Shown: positions 55,459 through 64,000 of the stretch, piece after piece
Layout: the number at the start of each line of letters is the position of its first letter
Position numbering within the stretch: the first letter of the stretch is position 1
DNA from: Astropecten irregularis
Taxonomy: Eukaryota; Echinodermata; Asteroidea; Paxillosida; Astropectinidae
Reading direction: 5' to 3'
DNA length: 64,000 nucleotides
Assembly (NCBI GenBank): GCA_963971285.1
Contig: OZ020248.1
Location: 19,923,873 to 19,987,872 of the forward strand
Program-made: the position numbers and the translations under genes
The notes under the pieces: generated by a model
What the model was told of the DNA's origin: nothing
What the model saw: only the letters and a program-made list of their open reading frames with translations
The model's database searches: none

Positions 55459-56480
55459 AAGCAGTGCAGTAGTGTATACTTTAACATATAAAACTCATCA
55501 TTTTGGATAATAACAATACTTAAGCGCAGTAGCGTATACTTAAACATATAAAGCTCATCATTTTGGATAATAACAATACTTAAGCGCAGTAGCATATACT
55601 TAAACATATACTAATAACTCTGACAGCAACGATAGGGCGAAATTCCCATAGGGTCGTGCGCAAACTTTATTTACCTATTTCTAAATAACCTTTAAACCGA
55701 TCGACTTGAAATTGATATATTTTCCTAATGGGAGCATTCTCCATCTTATGTAAAAAAAAAAACGGACAGTAAAAATGTTTCTTTAAAAGGTACTTGAAAC
55801 ATTAGGGGGAAGTGGAAATTTACCCCTAACAGCCGATTTCCCCCTTACGTCGACTTTTAATGCAAAACGTTTCCCCCTAACGTAGTCATTAACAATATAA
55901 AACTCATCATTTTGGATAATAATAATAATTCAACGCAGTAGCATATACTTAAACATATAAAACTCATCATTTTGGATATAACAATACTTAAGCGCAGTAG
56001 CATATACTTAAAGGGATGGTACAGAACTGGTGTTAGCGACAAAACCGTTGCTAACAGTGAAAGCACATTACGTAATCCATCATATACCTTAACTGACAAA
56101 CCTGTAGAAGTTTGAGGTCAATCAGCCATCTGGGTCACGAGAAAATAGTGAAAACCAGTGTACGGAGAACTGTACACATTTCAACGAATGAATAAAACGC
56201 TTCGAAGCGATTTATTCCAATCGGAAAATAGTTTCATTTCCTTCTCAACGAATATGGCATTTCAGACAAAAACATTTCATGGGATGTTTTCTCCTATCAT
56301 CACCATTATACTGTGTAAGTTTTATGTGAATCTGTGATTATGAAGTGTATTTTGTCTTACCAATTCTGTACCCTCCCTTTAAACATATAAAACTCATCAT
56401 TTTGGATAATAACAACAATGCAGCGCAGTAGCATATACTTAAACATAAAAAGCTCATCATTCTGGATAATATAACAATAA
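55459..56480. repeat. 60-bp minisatellite of copy B, interrupted
   Basis: About six units of the 60-bp repeat in three blocks (55,459-55,610; 55,894-56,011; 56,379-56,480). They are separated by an unclassified 283-bp insertion (55,611-55,893) carrying CCCCCTAACG-like repeats and by a TTAA-flanked MITE. Many units read TACTTAAACATA instead of TACTTTAACATA. Confidence 0.9.
56012..56378. mobile_element. TTAA-flanked MITE inside the minisatellite
   Basis: 367 bp, ends AGGGATGGTACAGAACTGGT and ACCAATTCTGTACCCTCCCT, with TTAA on both sides (56,008 and 56,379). The repeat unit supplies the original target TACTTAAACATA, so the duplication is TTAA, or TA if the ends are read as AAGGG...CCCTT. Its core (ATCTGGGTCACGAGAAAATA, GATTCACATAAAACTTACAC complement) relates it to the second MITE family. 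Confidence 0.85.
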
Positions 56481-57530
56481 CAGTCAACTTGCAAGTATTT
56501 TATATATCTTAAAACAAGTGTGGGATTTCAAATTTTCCTGCATGTCTATTCATCAATTAAACATACATGTGTAGGCCTAAGCATTGACCAGAACAATGCA
56601 TTGATGAGACATTCAGCACTAACCCTGTAATATCTCTAACCAGGTCAATCATTGCGTTTATTAAGGGCTGATATTTTGATCCAGAATGATAGTTTCCTTA
56701 TAGATGTATCAACACTCCCCTCTAATTAAATGAAGGAATATATGATTGAAGTATGATTATTGTTAGGAATGTGATGTCTTCTGTTAATGTGTAATGTGAT
56801 ACCATGTGGTGTAATCACAACCTTCGTGACATCCTTTTCAGCAAATCATCAAAACACCAGCGGCCAATTTCATTGAGATGCTTAGCACCAAAAAAATGCT
56901 TAGCACAAAAATAGCTTGCTCAATAAAACAAACCACCATTGAAAATTCCATTTGATATTCATGGTCAGCGAACAACAGCCAAAGAACAATCACAAGTGAT
57001 ACACAACACTTGGAAATTTGGTTGTTAATCCTGTTTTTACTACGACAGAAATGTCATGCTTAGCGAATTTTTGCGCTAAGCAGCTCTATGAAAATGGCCC
57101 CTGGTTGAATCATTTTACCTTCTGACATTATCACGTTGATCCGAACTGAACCAAATTTCAAAAAGTCAACCTTTTGATTCCCCAAAACTTTATATTTTTG
57201 TGAAGAATCGAAACATTCAGGTAAAACCAACATATAACATACTTTGTCAGAAATTGTAATCTTCATAAAAACTGCAACTTGTATGAGAAATGCATGCCAG
57301 CGACAAGTTTAAATTATGTTCACTCCTGAGTATACATAGAACATTTCAAACGAATCTTAAAATCAAATTCAGTCAAAAATGACTGTATAGAGCGTATGTG
57401 TGTAGCGAAATAAACAGAACATTTGACTTGTAATTATACACGTTTACAGCACTGTTACAAACAAATTACCAGTAGATATTGTTTTTGTTAGCTTTTTTTC
57501 TTCAAGGCTTTAGTGGCAGATAAACACCAG
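56481..57530. other. No gene; one GGGGCCAATTTCA-type MITE
   Basis: Matches 8,441-9,468. The MITE is at 56,862-57,102, with both ends recognisable (GGCCAATTTCATTGAGATGC / CTCTATGAAAATGGCCCC). Confidence 0.6.
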
Positions 57531-58395
57531 GGGCCAATTTCATAGAACTGCTTAGCACAAACATTTGCTAAGCATGACATTCCTGTCTTAAGAAAAACAG
57601 GGTTAACAACCAAATGTCCACGTATTGTGTATCACTTGTGATTGGTCTTTGGATGTTGTTCACTGACCATGAATATCAAATGGAATTTTGAATGGTGGTT
57701 TGTTTTATTGGGAAGACATTTTTGTGCTAAGCACTAAGCACATTTTTGTGCTTAGTGCTTAGTAGCTCTATGAATTTGGCTCCAGATTATATGGAATGCA
57801 TGGCTTTTTACATTTTGGCAAAATGACATTAAACAATTACCATTTAAGGATTATCACAAATAGTATATTTTCACCAAGAGAGGGTGCTTCAGCACCGCAT
57901 TGTGGGATACTACTGTGTCGAACTGCAAGTTCAGGGGCCTTTCTCAAAGCTTGGCTCCGGCTCAGGCTCCGGCTTCGTCTCTGTATTAATCCATATGCTG
58001 ATTAAATTGTGCTAAATTGTGGTTTTTCATTGAAGCTGAAACTTTGTTTTCTTTTTCAAACCAGAGAATCTACTTCCGAACCGCTGCCAAAAGTTTCAAA
58101 AGTTTAACACCCAGTTTTTTTCGAATGGATTCACGAAATGGAGCCGGAGCCGAGCTTTGAGAAAAGCCCCGGCCCTAGAACACAGTGGGTTTACAAAGCT
58201 CAGACTCAGGCTCAGGCTCCGGCTCCATATTTTGTGAGTGCATTCTAAATTGACGGGTTGGCCCATCAAAATAGAGGCGTTTGGCTACGACTCAGAAGTA
58301 GATTCTCTGGTTTGAAAAAGAAAACAGAGCTTCAGCTTCAATGTAAAACCACAACCTATATTTTCAGCATATGGATGACAGAGCCTGAGCCTCCA
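57531..58395. mobile_element. Two MITEs: GGGGCCAATTTCA type, then GGCTCC-rich type
   Basis: 57,531-57,783 is the counterpart of 9,469-9,722. 57,934-58,395 is the GGCTCC-rich element. It has an extra internal pair of ends (GGAGCCGGAGCCGAGCTTTG then GCTCAGACTCAGGCTCAGGC, about 58,140-58,230) absent from copy A, so either two elements are nested here or A lost about 200 bp. Confidence 0.7.
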
Positions 58396-59405
58396 TTTTG
58401 TAAACCCTCCTCTACAAATTAAGAAGATTTTACTCACTGTCCAAAAGTAACCATGTGGTGCCCTTTCGACCCTTGTGCATCCCACAATCCCTAGCGGTCG
58501 CTATTTGCAATAGACGTTTCTTTTGTTTACAAACACTGACATGCTAGTTGGCAATACTTGGTATGGATTGCCAAATGTTGCAAATCATTTCGTCTTCTTG
58601 ACAGACGGCATGACCAAATTCAACATAATTTGCAAACTTTCCATAGCTGTACAAATACATACCATCATTTCTTGTGTTGTTTCCATTACATTCAGTAATA
58701 TCTTTCAACGTTTATGAAACGATGTGTACAAATTGTGTTCAAATTGTGGTTATTTTTTATGCCCGGCTTTGACGGCTCGCCATACTTCCGCCATCTTGGT
58801 TGGCAAAAACTCAGGCTGTGACGTTGGAAAAGAAAGGTCTATAATACCTTTATATATCACTAACCTATCTATTCCCTCTAGAATTGCTCCAGGTGCGGAT
58901 CTACAGGGGGCTGTAGGCTCCTGTAGGTCCCCAACAATTTTGTCTAGCCCCCCCCCCCCCAAAAAAAAAAAATTGCAATTGAAAAAAAAAATCTTGAAAA
59001 TACTGGATCTTTTCAGTTATTAGGCGCCAATGGAAGACTTTTGGAGGGTTGGTCTTGAGTCAACAGCGCAAGCGCAAACCATGCTTGCGCAATTGTGAGC
59101 ATGCGCACGTTGTATTGCGCGTGCGTGCGCTGTTGACTCGAGACCGACTCTGCAAAAGTCTCCCATTACATAAAAAACGCGTAGTGTATTATATAGGAGC
59201 ATGTTTTCGACCCCTAATAAGACATCGCATGCAGAAGCGAGTATTAGAAGAACCCAAAATATTGGGTCTTCTAGCCCCCCCCCCCCCCAAAAAAAAGAAT
59301 AATAATAATATTAAAATTAATAATGGCTCTTCTAGCCCCCCAAAAAATAATTATTGGCTCTAGAACCGCGGCTGGATCGCTCAGGATGGTTGTAGTATTT
59401 GGTTT
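58396..59405. other. No firm gene; includes the GC-rich inverted repeat
   Basis: Matches 10,126-11,165. It contains poly-C runs at about 58,950 and 59,275 and the foldback repeat at 59,030-59,166, whose arms are GTCTTGAGTCAACAGCGC / GCGCTGTTGACTCGAGAC. Confidence 0.55.
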
Positions 59406-59408
59406 TGT

Positions 59409-60230
59409 CTATTCGTAAAGTAAAAATCCACTGAATGTACCGTAGTGGTCAAGCACCTTCCCATAGACATGCAAATACACCTCTTCCTCATCTTGGAGGA
59501 CAACCAACGCACTATGAGATACCTGTTCGTTGTCTTCTGATATAGAACTGTAGGCTGCGGCAAGAATGTCATCATTTCTTCTCAGATATACACGGAGGCT
59601 ATTAAGAGCAAACTTGGTCAGTGAGAACATAAAGACGTAGGTGCCCGGGATACTACATGTGAAGGTACCCGTCTCAAGATTGATGTTGGTACCAGGCGCA
59701 AGCATCGATGTAATATCGAAGGGCATACGGGGATAGCTACTACTACTACTACTAGACTGGAAATTCGATGTGCGTATCATTGTAAAGGCTACTCGGTGCA
59801 GGTTGGTTGGTGCTTCCCCTTGGTTCCCCTTCTCACCCTTCATACCGATTCCCCCAGTTGCTCCAGCTAATCCTGGTGGACCACGTGGACCCATCTTACC
59901 GGGCACGCCCATGCCATTTACTCCTTTAGGTCCAGGGTTCCCAGGGTCCCCTTGCTCACCCACGACTCCAGTCTCCCCTTTGTCACCTTTGGGCCCTGGT
60001 AGACCAATTTCACCCTTTAGACCCACTGGTCCATAGGGTCCTGGTTGGCCTGGTATACCGGGGATGCCTGGTATTGCAGCAGGTCCCTGGCAGCACATTT
60101 GACCACACTCTGGAGAAGTAGGATTCATATCACTATTTGCAGGAGCATGATCGGTAATAGCAGCTTGTAGCTTGAGTAAATCACCCGTCAGGATGGAGAC
60201 AACGAGGAGAAATATCAGTCGCTTATGCAT
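59409..60230 (-). CDS. Secreted collagen-C1q domain protein, 273 aa
   Basis: One open frame. Residues 1-24 are a signal peptide (MHKRLIFLLVVSILTGDLLK). Cys 42, 46 and 47 could link chains. Residues about 55-130 are Gly-X-Y collagen triplets with one short break at GMGVPG. Residues about 136-273 are a C1q head with the conserved [18 protein letters not shown] core and the FSGFLLYE end. Such proteins form trimers and act as soluble pattern-recognition or clumping factors in invertebrates; the ligand is unknown. A pyrimidine-rich 3' splice-like tract ending TTTTAG directly precedes the ATG, suggesting a 5' UTR intron. A Ser run (residues 149-155) comes from a TAC/GTA microsatellite at about 59,738-59,754. 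The copy A partner is broken. Confidence 0.92.
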   Translation of the reverse strand: MHKRLIFLLVVSILTGDLLKLQAAITDHAPANSDMNPTSPECGQMCCQGPAAIPGIPGIPGQPGPYGPVGLKGEIGLPGPKGDKGETGVVGEQGDPGNPGPKGVNGMGVPGKMGPRGPPGLAGATGGIGMKGEKGNQGEAPTNLHRVAFTMIRTSNFQSSSSSSSYPRMPFDITSMLAPGTNINLETGTFTCSIPGTYVFMFSLTKFALNSLRVYLRRNDDILAAAYSSISEDNEQVSHSALVVLQDEEEVYLHVYGKVLDHYGTFSGFLLYE

Positions 60231-60398
60231 CTAAAATGTGAAGGAAAAAGTGGAAAACAAAGTGTAGGGTAATAGAAAGATAAGGACACCAAGAAATTAG
60301 ACAACAAACGACCACAACCAATTCATTAAAGGTAATATCATACTTTGGTTTTTGACAAAGAAATACAGATTCATGGGCAAATATATCAAGGAAGATAT
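60231..60398 (-). promoter_or_regulatory. Likely 5' UTR intron end and upstream flank
   Basis: On the minus strand, TTTGTTTTCCACTTTTTCCT followed by TCACATTTTAG abuts the ATG, as in copy A. A decayed TTAA-family MITE starts at about 60,327. Confidence 0.5.
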
Positions 60399-61150
60399 AG
60401 ATTTGGGGCCAAGTCTTTCTTAGTCCGCGCGGTGATTGTCTCTTTTTTTCCCGCAACTCTCGCGAAACCGCGCGAGACTCATGGCTACGGCGAGAGTTCA
60501 GCTCTCGGCCCGGGACCGCTCAAAAAGAAAGACTTGGGAAACCTGTTTTCAATTTGTACACAGCCTATGGGTTCTTTAGTCGAAATCGTACGAACGCGTC
60601 TAATTGGCCAATCTTTATTAAATATATGAATATTCATTATGTAGGCCTACGCTACATCCTGCACGTGTACATTAGGGATGCACGTTGAATACACAACCAC
60701 AGCCGTCGCACTTATCTAGCTATATAGCTGCAGTATGACCTTGATAATGAGACTTTTAACTCGTGGGTCGTGAAATTAATATGTGCATATTTATTAAATT
60801 ATTCAACTTATGAAGTAATTGAACAAAAACCATAATTTGAAAATGCTGTCCAATGTGAGTAGTATTAAAGTACACCACTGCTGCCTTATTTGAAATTGTA
60901 TACACCCTCAAATAAAATGGACTCGTCTTAACGGCCGTCTCTACAGCAACCGTAATGTAAAGCACGCGCATACGTGAATAAATGAATATGTGTCTAAAAT
61001 GGGTTTCCCAAGTCTTTCTTTTTGAGCGGTCCCGGGCCGAGAGGTGAACTCTCGCCGTATCCATGAGTCTCGGCTCGCGCGGTTTCGCGAGAGTGCGGGA
61101 AAAAAAGAGACAATCACCAAGCGGACTAAGAAAGACTTGGCCCCAAGTCT
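60399..61150. mobile_element. Long-TIR Mutator-like element inside a MITE
   Basis: 752 bp. The arms 60,399-60,543 and about 61,003-61,150 are inverse complements (TTGGGGCCAAGTCTTTCTTA ends; CCGCGCGAGACTC and CGGGACCGCTCAAAAAGAAA inside). It is flanked by AAGGAAGATA on both sides (60,388-60,397 and 61,151-61,160), a 10-bp duplication of a phrase that belongs to the surrounding TTAA-family MITE. Copy A has the uninterrupted site at about 12,833. The inner 460 bp are AT-rich, with no transposase. Confidence 0.85.
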
Positions 61151-63000
61151 AAGGAAGATACAGTAACAGTCAATCTGTTCAAATTTCAGTCCCATATGTT
61201 GCTAACATTTTGAGAAAACATTGAAAAAAGGCCACAATATTTCTTGAGTCTTTTCTCTTTTATTTGCACATCATTATATGCACATTCCATGATTAAATAA
61301 TCACAACAGATTGCATATGATTGTAAAGAGGAATAATGAAGCTTTCCAATGATACCACAGTTTATAGATCAGTAACAAAAAAGAAATCGTCCCTCAAACT
61401 TAAGTTTCAGAACTTTTTTGATGGGTGCCCATTTTTACAACGATACAAAATGGTCTTGGAAAAGCAACAAATAGCACGGATATTTTGACCGCCGATCGGA
61501 GCGTCATGACTTCCACTGTGTATATATGGTTCAGTCAGTAAATGAAAAAGATTCTAAAGTGCTGATTTTTTATACGCCACCTTTACAGGGCATGTACAAC
61601 GTTGGTAAAGGTGACAGAACAGCACTCGCACTCATTTTGTCTAATTCTGCATTTATGTACATGAAATGGTAAACCTGTGAAAATGTTAGCCTTCGATAAA
61701 GATCCTGCTAGAATCGAAAAATCAGTCCCTCCTAACTCCAAGCATTTTATAAATTTCAGATCATTTAATATTTGGCTGATGAGCAGTTTGCAGCAGTTTA
61801 TTACTTGTATTGCTGTGAAAATTTGAGCTCAATCGGACATCTGAGTCCCGAGAAAATAGCGAAAACCCGACTCAATTATTCTTATAAAACATACAGAAGG
61901 ATTTTTGATCTTACCAAGATCAAAAATTGTTTGGTTTTACTCTTTCTTGATAAATAAAGCATTTTAGGCAGAAATATTTTAACGGTATACCAGCACCATC
62001 TTCATATACCCTGAAGTTATTCGTCAATAGTGAACACTGTTTTGGTTTGTTAAATATTTTTGCCAGTGAATCTGTATTTCTTTGACAAAAACCAAAGTAT
62101 CAGATTACCTTTAAAGAGATCAGTTGTTGGCTCGAACGCACCTCCACAATTAACTTTTCTTTTCTTTACAAACAACGGCTCATGGTTGACATTCGGGACA
62201 GCCAAATGTTGCAAAAAAATATTCTTGACAATTTGACCAAAATTTTACATTTTTTGCAAACTTCCTAGGACAAAAAACTCCACCCCATTATTGTTTGTTT
62301 TGTTTCCATAACATTCAACAATATCTTCTTTATGAAACATTCTGTACAATTTGTGGTTTTATGTTTTTTCTTTGCATTGATTTCCATTATTCCGAGATTT
62401 TGGTAGAAGTAATTTCCCATAAATAGGCACCCATGCAAAATGACCAGTCTAAAATCTTAAAGGCTCGAAACTTTTTGAGCCAATCATTGAAGACACTATC
62501 ATACTTTGATAGGAAACCAAAACATAAATCTTCACATATTTACCTATAACTTACAGGGTATAAATATGGTGGTTGTTAATTTTTTTCTGCCTGAAATGGT
62601 GTATTTATCCAGAAATTAGTAAAACAACAACCAAAAATATTTTTGATCTTGAAAAGAAAAAAAAATAATGGTGAAAAGATTAAAGAAATTCCGTGGGCGT
62701 TTTTCACTGTTTCCTCAAAAAAGTCGGCCCCGTATGGGACTGTGAATTTCATAGATGACTGTTTTGATATTTTTGCCCAGGAATATGCATTTCTTTGACA
62801 AAACGAAAGTATGATCTTTGAGCCATGGGCAGCAAAGTAAAGCTTCAATCTCAAATTTTCATTTTCGTTTCATTTTTTTTTTAAACCAATTACTCAATAT
62901 TTGGGTGAAAAATCCAATCAAAAATCAAAAAAAATATCGGGAGTATTGGCGATCAGAATTTACAAGTTTTAGACATTTCGAGAGGAACAAAAAATTATTC
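61151..63000. other. Cluster of decayed MITEs, no gene
   Basis: Matches 12,841-14,570 of copy A: TTAA-family and second-family remnants and the TTTACAAACAACGGCTCATG unit (about 62,165). No coding sequence. Confidence 0.6.
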
Positions 63001-63373
63001 TTAAAGGTAGTATCATACTTTGGTTTTTGTCAAAGAAATACAGATTGATGGGCAAAAATATCAAGGAAGATACTGCAACAGTCATCTGTGAAAATGTCAG
63101 TCCCATACGGTGCCCACTTTTTGAGAAAATCGTGAAAAACGGCCACAGTATTTCTTAAGTCTTTTCTCTTTTATTTTTTTGACTTTTATCTTTTAAAAGA
63201 TCAAAAAGATTTTCGGTCGTTGTTTGACTAATTTCTGGATAAATACACCATTTCAGGCGGAAAAATTTCAACGGTATGTTTCTATCAGCACCATCTGCAT
63301 ACCATGTAAGTTATAGGCAAATCTGTGAACATTTCTGTTTTGGTTTCTTACCAAAGTATGATACTACCTTTAA
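63001..63373. mobile_element. TTAA-family MITE, complete, copy B only
   Basis: 365 bp (63,005-63,369) between TTAA at 63,001-63,004 and 63,370-63,373. Clean inverted ends AGGTAGTATCATACTTTGGT / ACCAAAGTATGATACTACCT. Copy A lacks it at about 14,570, so it inserted after the copies separated; its ends are among the best kept in the window. Confidence 0.85.
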
Positions 63374-64000
63374 ATGTATTTACACAATTAAAGGTAAAGG
63401 TCGCAGTGTATCACTCACACTTAGTCTGATCCAGCATGTACATGAAATAATAAGCATGTGCACATTCAAGCTTAATTGGACATCTGAGTCACAAGAAAAT
63501 AGCTAAAAACCTGACAAATGTTTTATTCTTATCAAACATAAAGAATGGTTTTGGTCTTACCCTGAGATCAAAACTGTTTTCGGTCTTTGTTTTACAAATA
63601 TCTGGGTAAAAACACCATTTCAGGCGGAAATAATTTAACGGTGTGTTTCTACAAGCACCATCTCCATAATCCTGAAAGTTATACGTAAATCTGTGAACAT
63701 TTCTGTTTGGGTATGTTACCAATCCTGAACTGTACCGTTAAGTCTACTAATAACTCTGATAATCCTTGGAAACTTACCTCGTTACTTCATCAATGTGAAA
63801 TTTGCATGTGATTTTTTTTTTCAATATATCTACACCCCAAAACTTACGCATGTAAGAATTGTAAGTAATAAATTGCTGCAAACTGCTCATCAACCGAAAT
63901 GACCTTAAAGGTAGTATCATACTTTGATTTTTGTCCAAGAAATACAGATTTATCGGCAAAAATAACATGGAAAATACAGTAACAGTCATCTGTGAAAATT
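63374..64000. other. Second-family MITE, then start of a TTAA-family MITE
   Basis: 63,395-63,740 matches 14,600-14,960 (ends GTTACCAATCCTGAACTGTA). TTAA at 63,905 opens the counterpart of the MITE at 15,128, cut by the window end. Confidence 0.7.

Larger units (their letters stand above)
43097..64000. repeat. Segmental duplication, copy B
   Basis: This is the partner of 1-15,220. The first shared bases are at 43,097, and similarity still runs at the window end, where 63,905-64,000 matches about 15,124-15,220. B carries insertions absent from A: a long-TIR element (45,377-46,179), a hAT-like element (49,622-50,455), two insertions in the minisatellite, and a second long-TIR element (60,399-61,150). 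It lacks the MITE that splits the C1q gene in A and the CGAATATTCG-rich element at 3,181-4,250. Confidence 0.9.

Noticed and set aside
1-64000. tRNA, rRNA or snRNA genes
   Set aside because: No cloverleaf boxes or conserved rRNA/snRNA blocks were recognised; a covariance-model scan would be needed to exclude them.

Overview
The window looks like intergenic and genic DNA from a large AT-rich animal genome, most likely a marine invertebrate deuterostome and perhaps an echinoderm such as a sea star. The basis is a secreted collagen-C1q gene family, BEN- and FLYWCH-type exons with GT-AG introns, and very dense short inverted-repeat transposons. The species call is an impression, not a measurement. 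No rRNA, tRNA, operon or CRISPR was seen.

Layout. Positions 1 to about 15,200 (copy A) and 43,097 to 64,000 (copy B) are two copies of one segment, collinear end to end with roughly 1-5% mismatch in the parts compared by eye. They differ mainly by whole-element insertions, many with a readable empty site in the other copy. Each carries one minus-strand collagen-C1q gene. The gene in B (59,409-60,230, 273 aa) is intact. The gene in A (about 11,166-12,681) is broken by a 708-bp transposon in the collagen exon and by a frameshift near the end. This can be a true tandem duplication or two alleles left uncollapsed in the assembly.

Between the copies, 15.1-25.3 kb is a transposon graveyard: a tandem run of TTAA-flanked MITEs, piggyBac, hAT/ZNF862-like and Harbinger transposase fragments, and a BEL/Pao gag-like fossil. 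From 25.3 to 37.1 kb there are host-type exons on the minus strand: a DUF4806-like start, two diverged copies of an FFPKG/RLYL exon, a tandemly duplicated exon pair, a BEN-like exon, and a two-exon FLYWCH gene (36,089-37,126). Inside this block sits a GC-rich unbroken 498-codon frame (32,075-33,571) that I do not recognise and that stands out from everything around it. From 37.1 to 43.1 kb there is little beyond possible exons of a plus-strand gene that may end near 42,951.

Most notable: (1) C1q heads that differ at about 29% of residues while flanking DNA differs by a few percent; (2) a tandem exon pair at 29.95-31.3 kb whose exons differ about 17% while their introns differ about 1%; (3) the unrecognised 498-aa frame; (4) a MITE half fused to piggyBac coding sequence, which may identify the source of the window's main MITE family; (5) a set of insertions (hAT-, Mutator-, PIF- and TTAA-type) with exact target duplications readable against empty sites.
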